DNA from: Cupriavidus sp. EM10
GTDB lineage: Bacteria > Pseudomonadota > Gammaproteobacteria > Burkholderiales > Burkholderiaceae
Direction of reading: 5' to 3'
DNA length: 64,000 bases
NCBI RefSeq assembly: GCF_018729255.1
Contig: NZ_CP076061.1
Span: 434,001-498,000, forward strand
The position numbers were made by a program, and so were the translations under genes. The notes under the pieces are model-generated. The model was not told the origin of the DNA. It worked only from the letters and a program-made list of their open reading frames with translations, and searched no databases. Positions 11,037 to 21,058 of the stretch are shown piece by piece (the stretch's first letter is position 1; each line of letters starts with the position of its first letter).

Positions 11037-12652
11037 ATACCGCCGTCTCCTCCAGCCCGCCCGTCGCGCCCGGGCCAGCGGCATCGCCGCTGATATCGCC
11101 GGCCGACATGCCGATGTCAGCCCGCGTGCTGGCTTTCGCCACGATGTGCGTGGGCATGTTCATCGCGCTGCTCGATATCCAGATCGTGTCGGCATCGCTG
11201 CGCGATATCGGCGGCGGCCTGTCCGCCGGCACCGACGAAACGGTCTGGGTGCAGACCGCCTACCTGATCGCCGAGATCATCGTCATCCCGCTGTCGGGAT
11301 GGCTGTCGCGGGTGATGTCGACGCGCTGGCTGTTCGCCGCCTCGGCCGCGGGCTTTACCGTCACCAGCCTGCTGTGCGGCATCGCCTGGAACATCCAGAG
11401 CATGATCGTCTTCCGGGCCGCGCAGGGCTTCCTGGGCGGATCGATGATCCCGATGGTCTTCACCACCGCGTTCGCGTTCTTCCAGGGGCGCCAGCGCGTG
11501 GCCGCCGCCGCCATCATCGGCGGGCTGGCCTCGCTGGCGCCCACGCTGGGTCCCACGGTGGGCGGCTGGATCACCGACAACTACTCGTGGCACTGGCTGT
11601 TCTTCATCAACCTGGTGCCGGGCATCTTCGTCACGGTGGTGGTGCCGATCCTGGTCAAGATCGACCAGCCCGACTGGTCGCTGCTCAAGGGCGCCGACTA
11701 TCCGGGCATCGTCATGCTGGCGCTGTTCCTGGGCTGCCTGGAATACACGCTGGAGGAAGGGCCGCGCTGGGACTGGTTTGGCGACCAGACCATCCTGACC
11801 ACGGCGTGGATCTCGGGCATCGCCGGCATCGGTTTCCTGTGGCGGTCGCTGACGTTCGCCAACCCCGTGGTGGATCTGCGCGCGCTGAAAGACCGCAACT
11901 TCGCGCTGGGCTGCTTCTTCTCCTTCGTCACCGGCATCGGCATCTTTGCCACGATCTACCTGACGCCGCTGTTCCTGGGCCAGGTGCGCGGCTACAGCGC
12001 GCTGCAGACCGGCCTGGCCATCTTCTCGACCGGGGTGTTCCAGGTGATGTCGATCCCGCTCTATGCGTTCCTGGCGAACCGCGTGGACCTGCGCTGGCTG
12101 CTGATGTTCGGCCTGGCGCTGTTCGCGCTGTCGATGTGGAGCTTCGCGCCGATCACCCATGACTGGGGCAGTGCCGAGCTGATGCTGCCGCAGGCCATGC
12201 GCGGCATGGGCCAGCAGTTCGCCGTGGCGCCCACGGTCACGCTGACGCTGGGCGCGCTGCCGCCCGCCCGGCTCAAGCTGGCGTCGGGGCTGTTCAACCT
12301 GATGCGAAACCTTGGGGGCGCCATCGGCATCGCCGCCTGCGCGACGATCCTGAACGACCGCACCAACCTGCACTTCCTGCGGCTGGCCGAGCATCTCAAT
12401 ATCCGCAACGAAGCCATGGCCGAGTTCGTGAACCAGTCCAGCGCCCGCCTGGCGACGCTGAGCAACGAGGTCAACGACGGCAACGCGGCAGCCATCCGCC
12501 AGTTGTGGGCGCTGACGATGCGCGAGGCCCATACGCTGACCTATTCCGACGCGTTCATGGTGATCCTGGCCTGCTTCGTGGTGGCGATTCCGCTGGTGCC
12601 GCTGATGCGCAAGGTGATGCCGCCCAAGGCGCCGTCGGCCGACGCGCACTGA
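11033..12652 (+). CDS. EmrB/QacA-type drug:H+ antiporter (MFS, DHA2, 14 helices)
   Basis: 539 residues with 14 predicted helices. Hallmarks are FIALLDIQIVSASLRDIGG (DHA2 motif D1 with the ALLD(I/V)xIV core), the helix 2-3 loop WLSRVMSTRW, and motif C at GGLASLAPTLGPTVGGWI. It exports hydrophobic drugs or phenolics in exchange for protons. The start overlaps the membrane fusion gene (ATGA) and the product should work with that protein and the outer membrane factor on the other strand. No frameshift is present. Confidence 0.9.
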   Translation: MNTAVSSSPPVAPGPAASPLISPADMPMSARVLAFATMCVGMFIALLDIQIVSASLRDIGGGLSAGTDETVWVQTAYLIAEIIVIPLSGWLSRVMSTRWLFAASAAGFTVTSLLCGIAWNIQSMIVFRAAQGFLGGSMIPMVFTTAFAFFQGRQRVAAAAIIGGLASLAPTLGPTVGGWITDNYSWHWLFFINLVPGIFVTVVVPILVKIDQPDWSLLKGADYPGIVMLALFLGCLEYTLEEGPRWDWFGDQTILTTAWISGIAGIGFLWRSLTFANPVVDLRALKDRNFALGCFFSFVTGIGIFATIYLTPLFLGQVRGYSALQTGLAIFSTGVFQVMSIPLYAFLANRVDLRWLLMFGLALFALSMWSFAPITHDWGSAELMLPQAMRGMGQQFAVAPTVTLTLGALPPARLKLASGLFNLMRNLGGAIGIAACATILNDRTNLHFLRLAEHLNIRNEAMAEFVNQSSARLATLSNEVNDGNAAAIRQLWALTMREAHTLTYSDAFMVILACFVVAIPLVPLMRKVMPPKAPSADAH

Positions 12653-12734
12653 GCCGGGGTATCGACGAGCTGCCGGCGGGTCCAACACCATGGCGCGACA
12701 ACGACTACACTGACCCACCACCAAAGGAGACAGC

Positions 12735-13484
12735 ATGACAACGACAAGCGCTGCACAGACCCACCCGAAGGTTGCCCTGGTCATTGGCGCGGGCGATGCC
12801 ACCGGCGGCGCCATTGCCCGGCGCTTTGCCCGGGAAGGCTATATCGCCTGCGTCACCCGCCGCACGGCCGACAAGCTGCAGCCGCTGGTCGACGCCATTC
12901 GTGCCGAAGGCGGCCAGGCGTTCGGCTACAGCAGCGACGCGCGCAAGGAGGAGGACGTGGCGCAGCTGTTCGAGCAGATCGAATCGGAGCACGGCCCGAT
13001 CGAGGTGCTGGTGTTCAATATCGGCGCCAACGTGCCGAGCAGCATCCTGGAAGAGACGCCGCGCAAGTACTTCAAGATCTGGGAGATGGCCTGCTTCAGC
13101 GGCTTCCTGAACGGGCAGGCCGCCGCGCGCCGGATGGTGACACGCGGACGAGGCACCATCCTGTTCACCGGCGCCACGGCGGCGCTGCGCGGGGCCGCCA
13201 ATTTCGCGGCCTTTGCCGGCGCCAAGCATGCGCTGCGCGCGCTGGCGCAGAGCATGGCGCGCGAACTGGGGCCGCGCAACATCCACGTGGCCCATGTGGT
13301 GGTCGATGGCGCCATCGACACCGCCTTTATCCGCGATACGTTTCCGGAGCGCTACGCACTGAAGGACCAGGACGGCATCCTGGACCCGGACCATATCGCC
13401 GAGAACTACTGGTACCTGCACGCCCAGCCACGAGACGCGTGGACGTTCGAGCTGGACCTGCGGCCGTATATGGAACGCTGGTAG
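12735..13484 (+). CDS. Short-chain dehydrogenase-like protein with Phe replacing the catalytic Tyr
   Basis: 249 residues in the classical SDR size range, preceded by an AGGAGA ribosome site. The nucleotide-binding glycine motif is altered (VIGAGDATGGAIARRF) and the NNAG position reads NIGAN. The active-site YxxxK reads FAGAK: the lysine is kept but the tyrosine is phenylalanine, and the usual catalytic serine position lies in FTGATAALRG. The SDR_c10-type subgroup is known for exactly this Phe replacement. It may be a binding protein or catalyse something other than normal alcohol oxidation. It is transcribed alone, convergent to the PanE-like gene. Confidence 0.8.
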   Translation: MTTTSAAQTHPKVALVIGAGDATGGAIARRFAREGYIACVTRRTADKLQPLVDAIRAEGGQAFGYSSDARKEEDVAQLFEQIESEHGPIEVLVFNIGANVPSSILEETPRKYFKIWEMACFSGFLNGQAAARRMVTRGRGTILFTGATAALRGAANFAAFAGAKHALRALAQSMARELGPRNIHVAHVVVDGAIDTAFIRDTFPERYALKDQDGILDPDHIAENYWYLHAQPRDAWTFELDLRPYMERW

Positions 13485-13503
13485 GCGCCGGCGGACCGGC
13501 GCC
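13484..13503. terminator. GC hairpin between convergent genes
   Basis: A perfect 8-base-pair stem, GGCGCCGG and CCGGCGCC, with loop CGGA, begins at the stop codon of the SDR and precedes the stop of the PanE-like gene. There is no T-tract, so termination is only plausible. Confidence 0.4.
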
Positions 13504-13509
13504 CGCCGG

Positions 13510-14433
13510 CTAGGCCGCCTGCCGGCCCTGGTAGACCTGCAGGTGGCAGAAGGCGATGCGGCTCAGCGGCAGGTCAATGCCGGCCTGGGCGGCGCGCGCG
13601 ATCAGGTCGCCAACGATGGCGTCGGCCTCGATGCGCGGGGCGCCCTGGGCAATGTCGCGCATCATCGACGCGGCCCATGTCGATGTCTCGTCCAGCAGCC
13701 GGCTGCGCACGTCGGCCAGCACGCCTTCTGACAGGGCATGGCCGCCCAGTTCGGCCACGCTGCGGCATTCGTCGATGGCCTGCTCCATCAGCGCCCGGCC
13801 GTCCCGCGTCCTGACGATATCGCCGACCGTGCCGCGCATCAGGCAGGTCATCAATGCGCCGGCGGCGATCATGGCCCACTTGTTCCAGAGCTCCTGGTCG
13901 ATATCCGTTGACAGCGCTCGCACGCCGGGTGTGCGGGCCATCAATGCGTGGAAACCGGCCGCCAGGGCCTGGGTGTCCTCGCTGCGGGCGCCGACCACGA
14001 GCTTGTCGCCGCGTCCGGCATGGGTGATCGCGCCATCGGGCGCCAGCGTGGTGGCGATATACGACACGCCGCCCAGCACGTGGCTGTGGCCAAAGCGCCG
14101 GTCGAGCGCGTCGTAGGCCGACAGCCCGTTCAGCAACGGCAGCACCGCCGCGCCACCAGCCATGGCCGGCGCGATGGCGTCCATGGCCGCATCGAGGTCG
14201 TAGGTCTTGCAGGCCAGCAGCACGACATCATGGCCGGCGCTGACATCATCGGCCGTCACCGTGCGCACCGCGCCCTCGAAATTGCCCAGTTCGCTGCGCA
14301 CGCGCAGCCCGTGCCGCGCCAGCGACTCGGCCCGTTGGGGCCGCACCAGGAAGGTGACATCGGCCCCGGCCTCGATCAGTCGCGCGCCGTAGTAGCCGCC
14401 CATGCCACCGGCACCCAATACCAGAATCTTCAT
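13510..14433 (-). CDS. Ketopantoate reductase-family (PanE/ApbA) protein
   Basis: 307 residues with an N-terminal Rossmann domain ([18 protein letters not shown]) and a C-terminal helical domain containing [18 protein letters not shown], matching the ketopantoate reductase family with its conserved lysine (ELWNKW). True PanE reduces 2-dehydropantoate with NADPH in pantothenate synthesis. Here the gene is the last in an operon with a thiolase (nine bases upstream) and a RidA-like protein, so a reduction of another 2-oxo acid or acyl intermediate in a degradation route is at least as likely. Confidence 0.8.
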   Translation of the reverse strand: MKILVLGAGGMGGYYGARLIEAGADVTFLVRPQRAESLARHGLRVRSELGNFEGAVRTVTADDVSAGHDVVLLACKTYDLDAAMDAIAPAMAGGAAVLPLLNGLSAYDALDRRFGHSHVLGGVSYIATTLAPDGAITHAGRGDKLVVGARSEDTQALAAGFHALMARTPGVRALSTDIDQELWNKWAMIAAGALMTCLMRGTVGDIVRTRDGRALMEQAIDECRSVAELGGHALSEGVLADVRSRLLDETSTWAASMMRDIAQGAPRIEADAIVGDLIARAAQAGIDLPLSRIAFCHLQVYQGRQAA

Positions 14434-14442
14434 GGCCGGTCC

Positions 14443-15639
14443 TCAGGAAAGGGTTTCCAGCGCGAGCGCGATGCCCTGCCCGCCGCCAATGCACAGCGTG
14501 ACGATGCCGCGCCGGATGCCATCCGCCTGCATCGAATGCAGCAGGCGCGTGGTCAGTACCGCGCCGGTGGCGCCGATCGGATGGCCATGTGCGATGGCGC
14601 CGCCGTCGACATTGATGATGTCGTGCGGCAGCCCGAGTTCTGCCGCCACGGCCAGCGGCACTGCCGCAAAGGCCTCGTTGATCTCGAAGCGCTCGACGTC
14701 GCCGAGCGACCATCCCGCCCGTTGCAGCGCCTGGCGCACCGCCGGTACCGGACCCAGGCCAAACATGCCGGGCTCGACGGCGCCCACGCCGTAGGCCACA
14801 AGCCGCGCCATCGGCGCCAGGCCGCGCCGGTCGGCGTAGGCCCGGTCGGCCACCAGGACAGCGGCGGCACCGCTGTTGATACCCGGGGCATTGCCGGCCG
14901 TGATCGTGCCATCGGGACGGAAGGCCGGCTTCAGGCGCGACAGGCCCTCCAGCGTGGTGTCGTGCCGGGGCGCCTCGTCGACGTTGAACGCCACGGTGCC
15001 CTGCCGGGTCTTGAGCGGCACATCGACAATCTGCGTGGCGAAGCGCCCTTGCTTCTGGGCGTGCGCAAAGCGGGACTGGGAGCGCTCCGCCCAGCGGTCC
15101 TGCGCGTCGCGGCTCAGTTCATAGCGGGCCGCAAGGTCTTCGGTATGCCAGCCGGAATGCTGGCCGGAAAAGGCGTCCTGCAGACCGTCGAGCAGCATGC
15201 TGTCGTGCAGCGAGGCATCGCCCATGCGATTGCCCCAGCGCCCCGTCGGCATCAGGTAGGGCGCGCGGTCCATGTTCTCCATGCCGCCCGCCACCGCCAG
15301 GTCCATGTAGCCGAGGCGCACCTCGTCGGCCGCCGTGGCGATGGCCTGGGCGCCGGAGCCGCATACCCGGTTGACCGTCATGGCCGGCACCGATACGGGC
15401 AAGCCGCCGCCCATCGCCGCCTGGCGGGCCGGATTCATGCGGTTGCCGGCCTGCACCACGTTGCCGAACACCACACCACCCACGCCACCCTCCCCGGCCG
15501 CCTCGATGCCGGCGCGGTGCAGCGCCTCGCGAATCACAACCGCGCCAAGCTCCGTGGCCGGGGTGGCCTTGAGCGATCCATTGAACGCCCCGATTGCGGT
15601 CCGCACCGGGTGACACAGCACTACGTCTCTTGCACTCAT
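14443..15639 (-). CDS. Thiolase (acetyl-CoA C-acyltransferase)
   Basis: 398 residues. The start at 15639 is chosen because GGAG lies six bases before it. Both catalytic cysteines and the histidine are present: the acyl-accepting Cys in NRVCGSGAQA, GHPIGATGA with the His, and CIGGGQG with the second Cys. NEAFA is also conserved. Thiolases cleave 3-oxoacyl-CoA or condense two acyl-CoA units. The gene sits between RidA-like and PanE-like genes on the same strand (70 and 9 base gaps). That context suggests a small catabolic operon, but no acyl-CoA ligase or dehydrogenase is nearby to identify the substrate. Confidence 0.88.
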   Translation of the reverse strand: MSARDVVLCHPVRTAIGAFNGSLKATPATELGAVVIREALHRAGIEAAGEGGVGGVVFGNVVQAGNRMNPARQAAMGGGLPVSVPAMTVNRVCGSGAQAIATAADEVRLGYMDLAVAGGMENMDRAPYLMPTGRWGNRMGDASLHDSMLLDGLQDAFSGQHSGWHTEDLAARYELSRDAQDRWAERSQSRFAHAQKQGRFATQIVDVPLKTRQGTVAFNVDEAPRHDTTLEGLSRLKPAFRPDGTITAGNAPGINSGAAAVLVADRAYADRRGLAPMARLVAYGVGAVEPGMFGLGPVPAVRQALQRAGWSLGDVERFEINEAFAAVPLAVAAELGLPHDIINVDGGAIAHGHPIGATGAVLTTRLLHSMQADGIRRGIVTLCIGGGQGIALALETLS

Positions 15640-15709
15640 CGCCATCTCCATGCAGTTACTTGCATAACGATAGCTTCGACTCTACCTCAGTTTTCATGAT
15701 GGGTGCAAT

Positions 15710-16201
15710 CTATCTGACGCCTCCCGGGCGCGGATCGTCCCCGGCCCGGATCTGCGCGATGACCACCAGGATCACCGCCGCATTGGCCGGCTGCTGGGTC
15801 TGCGCATGGACGGCGCGGGCGTGGCCGGCCTTGTCACCGAGCACTGCGGCGAACAGGTCCGAGGCGCCATCCACCACGGCGGGCTGGTCGAGCATGCCCG
15901 GCGCGCTGGCCACGTATCCCTCGACCCGCACGATATGGTCAAGGCGCGCGAAGCCGCCCAGGTGCGCGTGGATCTGTGCCAGCACGTTCAGCGCCGCCAG
16001 CTGCGCGGCCTGCTTGCCTTCGGCCACCGTCAAATCGCGGCCGACCTGGCCCTGCCAGACCACCTTGCCATCCTGCAGCGGCAACTGGCCCGAGATAAAC
16101 AGCAGGTCGCCGGCGCGGCTGACGGCGGTATAGCTGCCAAGCGGCTGGGGCGGCGGCGGCAACGTAAGGCCGAGTTCGGCCAGTCTTGCTTCGACGGACA
16201 T
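15710..16201 (-). CDS. RidA (YjgF/YER057c/UK114)-family protein
   Basis: 163 residues with the RidA core: SYTAVSRAGDLLFISGQLPLQ, a QVGRDLTVAEGKQAAQLAALN helix and a C-terminal strand PANAAVILVVIAQI. Proteins of this longer subgroup (N terminus AELGLTLPPPP) differ from canonical RidA imine deaminases and often lie in catabolic operons, as here upstream of a thiolase. GAGGAG precedes the start. The canonical arginine near the C terminus is not in its usual context, so deaminase activity cannot be assumed. Confidence 0.85.
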   Translation of the reverse strand: MSVEARLAELGLTLPPPPQPLGSYTAVSRAGDLLFISGQLPLQDGKVVWQGQVGRDLTVAEGKQAAQLAALNVLAQIHAHLGGFARLDHIVRVEGYVASAPGMLDQPAVVDGASDLFAAVLGDKAGHARAVHAQTQQPANAAVILVVIAQIRAGDDPRPGGVR

Positions 16202-16374
16202 GGTGGCTCCTCTTTCGTGGGTTCAGGCGTGTTTGCTGCACCGGCGCGGCGCGCCGTTCGCGTGGAACCCACTATAGAAGCCACCCGGTTGCCGATAAAC
16301 GGGCCCGGCAGAACATGAATTGATCCATCGAGGAACAAGTGCGCCGTCCGCCATGGGGCGGCGCGGGGGCCGGG

Positions 16375-17069
16375 TCAGAGTTCAGCCCAGCGGCGAAGCA
16401 GGTTGTGGTAGTGGTTCACCAGCGCCAGCACGGCGTCCTGGTCGTCGCCCAGGCGCTGGCGGATGTCGATGATGGCCAGGTCCAGTTCGTGGAGCATGCC
16501 GCGCTGGCCGTCGTCCTTGACCATCGACTGTGCCCAGAAAACGAGGCCCAGCGCGCCCCGCGCGTCACCGGCGTGACCGAATGCAGCGACGACGCCGGAT
16601 AGACCACCATATGCCCGGCCGGCAGCTTGACCGTGTGCGACCCGTACAGGTCCTGGATGACCAGTTCGCCGCCGTCGTACTCGTCGGGATCGGACAGGAA
16701 CAGCGTGCTCGACACATCGGCACGGATGCGCATGCCGCCGGTGCCCGGTACAGTTCGGATGGCGTTGTCGACATGCGTGCCAAACGTCATCGCGCTCTCG
16801 TAGCGGTTGAACATCGGCGGCAGTACGCGCAGGGGCAGTGCCGCCGAGTGATAGGTGGGGCTGCGGCCCAGGGCGTTGAGGATCAGTTCGCCCAGTTCCC
16901 GAGCCTCGGCGCTGTCCACCGGCACCTGCAGGTTGTGCTTCGACCGGGCGGCGAGGTCGCCGGCCGTGACGCGGCCATCGACCCAGGCGGAGCGCTCCAG
17001 GCGCTCGCGGCAATGGCGGATCTCTTCGGGCGTCAGGACATCGGGAATCTGGACAAGCATGGGAGGCAA
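16375..17069 (-). pseudogene. piuC: PiuC/PKHD-type Fe(II)/2-oxoglutarate dioxygenase; frameshifted here
   Basis: The first 177 residues match the PKHD-type hydroxylase family: [17 protein letters not shown], the metal ligands His and Asp in FGTHVDNA, the second His in [11 protein letters not shown], and a jelly-roll core. The conserved end ([20 protein letters not shown], then [15 protein letters not shown]) is in another frame. One more A in the plus-strand AAAA run at 16538-16541 reads ASFFW and restores a 231-residue protein. PiuC genes lie beside TonB siderophore receptors and are thought to help iron release or uptake; the receptor here is the upstream gene on the same strand, 114 bases away. 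The gene is probably intact in the organism. Confidence 0.8.
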
Positions 17070-17100
17070 TCAGGTCAGCGGAGTTGGCGGCTCGACCCGG

Positions 17101-17126
17101 CAGCTCAACCGGACAGCTCAACCGGG
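17101..17126. repeat. Two-copy 13-base tandem repeat between receptor and piuC
   Basis: CAGCTCAACCGG(A/G) occurs twice end to end in the spacer between the siderophore receptor and piuC. It has no reading frame. It could be replication slippage or a minor mRNA element. Confidence 0.6.
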
Positions 17127-17183
17127 GCAGATCGGCCACGAAACCGCCATGGTAGCGGCTTCGCGGCCCCTGCAACCGCCGGA

Positions 17184-19438
17184 TCAGAAGGTCATGCCGA
17201 CATTGAGCAGGAGCGTGCGGCGCGACGTAGGCACCGCGCGCACCGCGCCGAACGACGACTGGTAGTTCAGGTGGTTGGTCAGGTTATAGCCGTTCAGCGA
17301 AATCCGGTACTTGCCCTGTTTGTACGCGATCATCGCGTCCAGTGCGAAGTTGTCCGGCATCCTGGTGGTATTCGCCGAATCGGCATAGTAGCCCGTGGCG
17401 TACTGCAGGCCACCGCCGATGGTCAGCTGGCCCGGCACCGGCAGCAGCGAGTGCGGAATATCGTAGGCCGTCCACAGCGTGACGTTGTGGCGCGACACGC
17501 CCGGCGCCGTGTTGCCCACCGTGGATGCCGTGGTCGCCGACGTGACCTCGCCGTTCAGGTAGGCGTAGGCCACATTGGCCGTCCAGCCGCCCACGATGCG
17601 GCCGCTCAGCCCCAGTTCCAGGCCGCGGATGCGGCGGCCTTCGCCCGAATCGGAGAAGCCGTTGGTGATGTCGCCCGTGGTCGGGTCCACCGTGTAGGCG
17701 TTGTACTTCTTCGTCTGGAACAACGCGCCGGTCAGGCCCAGGCGCTTGTCGAGGAAATCGAGCTTGGCGCCCACTTCCACCGTATCGGCACGCTCGGGCT
17801 CGTTGCTGACGCCGTTCTGCGGCACCTCGGTTGCCACGCCGCCAACGGCCACGGCGATATCGGTGCCCACCGGCCGGTAGGTGCGCGAGAACGACGTGTA
17901 GAACATGTAGTCCTTGGTCGGCTCCCAGATCGCGCTGATGGCCGGGCTCAGCTTCTTCGCGTCGGCGCTGCCGCCCAGCGACGACGCGCTGGTCGAATAC
18001 TCGCTGCGGAAGTAGTCCCAGCGCAGGCTGCCCAGCAGCGAGAACTGGTCGTTCAGGTACACGCGGTCGCTCATGAACACGCCGATGTCGGTGGCGTTGG
18101 CGTCGCGCGTCGAACTGTAGGCCACCGTGGCATTCGGGCTGTTGTAGAACGCCGGATTGACCACGGTCTGGTTGTTCATGCGGCCCGTCCAGGTGCCCTG
18201 GTCGCGGTGGTCGCGCTGGTAGATCGTGTCCAGGCCCACCATCGCCTTGTGACGAATGCTGCCGGTGTGGAACTCGCCCTTGGCGCTCAGCACGTTCTGC
18301 ACGCCCCAGCCGCGCTGCAGGTAGGTCACGCCGCCGCCCGCCGCGTACGGCAGCGCCAGGTTGCGGCCCGACAGCAGCGTCTGCAGGTTGGCGTAGGTCA
18401 GCGCGGCGGGGTTCGTCGACGAGAAATCGCGCTCGTAGAAGCTGAACCGGGTGTCGTTGCTGATGGTGATGCCGTTGTCGAGCTTCGTCATGAAGTTCGA
18501 CGAGACGATGTGCGCGTCGGTGGTATCGCGGTCGGTATTGCGGATGTACGACGTGGACGACGACACGCCCGGCACGCCGTACTGGGTCAGCGGCCGGTAG
18601 TAGCCGTCGGCGCCCTGTGCCACGGACACGCCGTAGTCGGGCGCGCCGCTGCGGTGCAGGTACGAATAGTTCAGGTGCCACTCGGTGCTGGTGCCAAGGC
18701 CGGTGCCGAAGTCGATGGCCACGCCGCGACGGTCGTCGTCCACGTGGTCGCGGTCGGCCACGCGGCCGTTCTGGAACATGCCGTTGATGCGCAGCGCCGT
18801 GGTGTCATTGAGCTTGAAGTTGCTGTCCAGCGTGGTGCGGTACGTGGCATCCGACGCCATGCCCTGGTCGATGCTCGTGCTGGTATGCCGGTTCGCCTTC
18901 TTGGTGGTCTGGTTGATCAGGCCGCCCACGTTGCCGACGCCGAAGCTCTCGCCCGACGGGCCCTTGATGACCTCCACGCTCTCGGTATTGAACGCATCGC
19001 GCTTGTAGGCGCCGAAGTCGCGCAGGCCATCGACGTAGATATCGCCCTTGGCCGACAAACCCCGGATGCGGAACTGGTCTCCGTTCTGGCCGCCATTGCC
19101 CTCGCCCGTGGAAATCGTGATGCCGGGCACGTTCTTGAGGATTTGCTCCAGCGACGTGGCGTGCTGCTGCTCGATCACCTCCTGCGGCACCACGTTGATG
19201 GTCTTCGGCGTTTCCTTGACCGTCTCGGGCAGGCGCGAGATGCCGGTCGGCGCCTCGTTGGCGTTGCCGATGCCCTGGCCGGTGACCGTCACCTGCGGCA
19301 GCACGTTGCCGCCGGCGGTGGCGGCAGTGGTGGCAGTGGCGGCCGCCTGCGCGTGGACGGCGAGCGGGACCATGACCAGCCCCGCGGAAGCGCCTGAGAC
19401 CAGCAGGCGGATGGCTTTCGAGATGTTTTTTGCTGCAC
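17184..19438 (-). CDS. TonB-dependent siderophore receptor (Fiu/PiuA-like)
   Basis: About 750 residues: signal peptide ([24 protein letters not shown]), plug domain starting at [20 protein letters not shown] with QFRIRGLS and [11 protein letters not shown], and a 22-strand barrel ending in the outer membrane signature [10 protein letters not shown]. It takes up ferric siderophores, probably catecholates, as Fiu/PiuA do. As sequenced the frame is open to a GTG at 19532, but the first residues then look unlike a signal peptide. One more base in the six-base T run at 19426-19431 gives GTG at 19438 with GGAG six bases before it and the start [13 protein letters not shown], which is convincing. 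piuC follows it; a possible Fur box is upstream. Confidence 0.88.
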
Positions 19439-19564
19439 GGCGTACTCCAGCACGATTTGAGTTTCGGACCCGACGTGCTGCCGTGTTTCGGCTGAACCTC
19501 CAACACTCCCCGTCAAAGTGGTGGCACAACACCCCTGCCGGGCGGCAGGCATGGCAATCACGTC

Positions 19565-19586
19565 AAACGAGAATGATTGCTATTTG
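19565..19586 (-). promoter_or_regulatory. Possible Fur box upstream of the siderophore receptor
   Basis: The sequence GAGAATGATTGCTATTTG (19569-19586) resembles the GATAAT-repeat Fur consensus in its first hexamer and overall AT-rich context, about 130 bases before the receptor start. The match is partial. Iron control of this gene pair is usual in the family. Confidence 0.35.
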
Positions 19587-19657
19587 ATGTTGTGCAGGTT
19601 TGCTCGATTGTGGCGAATTGTGGCAGCCGCCACCTTCCGCAATCTTTGGCGCGCCGG

Positions 19658-21058
19658 TTAGTTGGGCAGATCGATCAATGCCCGCAGGCCGCCTTCCGGC
19701 CGGTTTTGCAGCGAGATTTCGCCGCCATGCGCGCGGATGCACGACCGGGCGATGGCCAGCCCCAGGCCCACGCCGCCGCTATCCATGCTCCGCGCCGAAT
19801 CCAGGCGCGTGAACGGTTCGAAGACGCGTTCAAGCTGGCCGGGCTCGATGCCGGGCCCGTCGTCCTCGATCTCGATGCGCAGCGAACGGCCGACGGTATC
19901 GGTCAGGATCCGCACGCAGACATTGCCGTGGCGCACCGCGTTGTCGATGACGTTGCCCAGCGCCCGCTTCAGATGCACGGGCCGGCAGCGGTAGAACATG
20001 CCTGCATCCACCTGGCTGGTCCAGCTCACGCTGCGGCCCTGGATGGTCTGGTTGTCCACGACCTCTCGCACCAGGTGGCAGATCTGCACGTCCTGGGTGG
20101 GCTCCTGCAGCGCCTCGTCCCGCGCGAAGCGCAGCGTCTCTTCCACCATGACGCCCATGTCGTCGATGGTCTGCACCATCGCGTCGCGCAGCTCGGCGTC
20201 GTCGATCAGCTCGGCGCGGATGCGCAGCGACGTCAGCGGCGTGCGCAGGTCATGCCCGATGGCGGCAATCATCTGCGTGCGTCCGTTCACAAAGCGCACC
20301 AGGCTTTGCTGCATGTCGTTGAACGCCTTCGTGATCTCGCGCACGCCGCTGAGCCCGTCGGCGGCCGGCAGGATGACCTGCTCGCCACGGCTGACCCGCT
20401 TCGACGCCTCGGTCAGCCGCCTTAGCGGTGCCATGATGCGCCGCCCGAACAGCAGCGCGATCAGCACCGTCGGCAGCATGCCCACCACCAGCGAGAAACT
20501 CAGCACCCGCGACCAGTGCGCCGGCAGCATGGTCGGCCAGTGCCGGCTATGCAGCCATTGCCCCTGCGGCAGCCGCACGTCGACATCGAGCGCGGTGGCC
20601 TGGGTGCCGCGAAACGCCTTTTCGAGCCAGTTGCCGCGATCCTCGGCGGCTGTTCTTGTGGCGCCGGGCACGGGCTCGGTCTGTCGCAGCCGCACGTACA
20701 CGGGCGCGCCTTCGGGCACATCGAGCAGGCGGCGCAGGCGCAGCGCCAGTGCCTGTTCCTGCCCGGTCATGGCCGTGGCGGCGCCGTCTTCGCCCGCGTC
20801 CGGTTCGACCGCCAGCGCGAACGTCGAATCGGGCAGGCTGATTTCGTCGAGCCATTCGCCAGGCTCGTCGGCCCGCCCGGCCACGCGGTAGGCGGAAAGA
20901 ATCCGGGTTTCGATGGTACGGACCGACAGCGGGTGGATGGTGACGTTGTCCGCCCGCCACCAGGACAGCACGAGCACGGCGATCAGATGCGCCGCCAGCA
21001 TGGCCACCAGCCACAGGGCCACCAGCTGGCCCGACAGGTTTCGCGGAAACAGCTTCAT
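19658..21058 (-). CDS. Sensor histidine kinase (EnvZ-like class)
   Basis: 466 residues: one membrane helix at about 9-32, a periplasmic sensing region of about 140 residues, a second helix (SFSLVVGMLPTVLIALLFG), HAMP, a dimerisation domain with the phospho-accepting His in AIGHDLRTPLTSLRIRAEL, and an ATPase domain with the N box (NVIDNAVRHGN), DDGPGIEPGQL and GGVGLGLAIA. It overlaps the response regulator by four bases. The signal is unknown; the operon lies directly upstream of the siderophore receptor and beside a Fur-family regulator, so an envelope or metal signal is a guess from context. Confidence 0.9.
   Translation of the reverse strand: MKLFPRNLSGQLVALWLVAMLAAHLIAVLVLSWWRADNVTIHPLSVRTIETRILSAYRVAGRADEPGEWLDEISLPDSTFALAVEPDAGEDGAATAMTGQEQALALRLRRLLDVPEGAPVYVRLRQTEPVPGATRTAAEDRGNWLEKAFRGTQATALDVDVRLPQGQWLHSRHWPTMLPAHWSRVLSFSLVVGMLPTVLIALLFGRRIMAPLRRLTEASKRVSRGEQVILPAADGLSGVREITKAFNDMQQSLVRFVNGRTQMIAAIGHDLRTPLTSLRIRAELIDDAELRDAMVQTIDDMGVMVEETLRFARDEALQEPTQDVQICHLVREVVDNQTIQGRSVSWTSQVDAGMFYRCRPVHLKRALGNVIDNAVRHGNVCVRILTDTVGRSLRIEIEDDGPGIEPGQLERVFEPFTRLDSARSMDSGGVGLGLAIARSCIRAHGGEISLQNRPEGGLRALIDLPN

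Noticed and set aside
16530..19397. A 955-codon open frame on the plus strand opposite the siderophore receptor
   Set aside because: Composition is extreme (Arg, His, Ala, Gly, Gln) with no domain, and the other strand holds a complete TonB receptor and piuC. It is a shadow frame caused by high GC at third positions.
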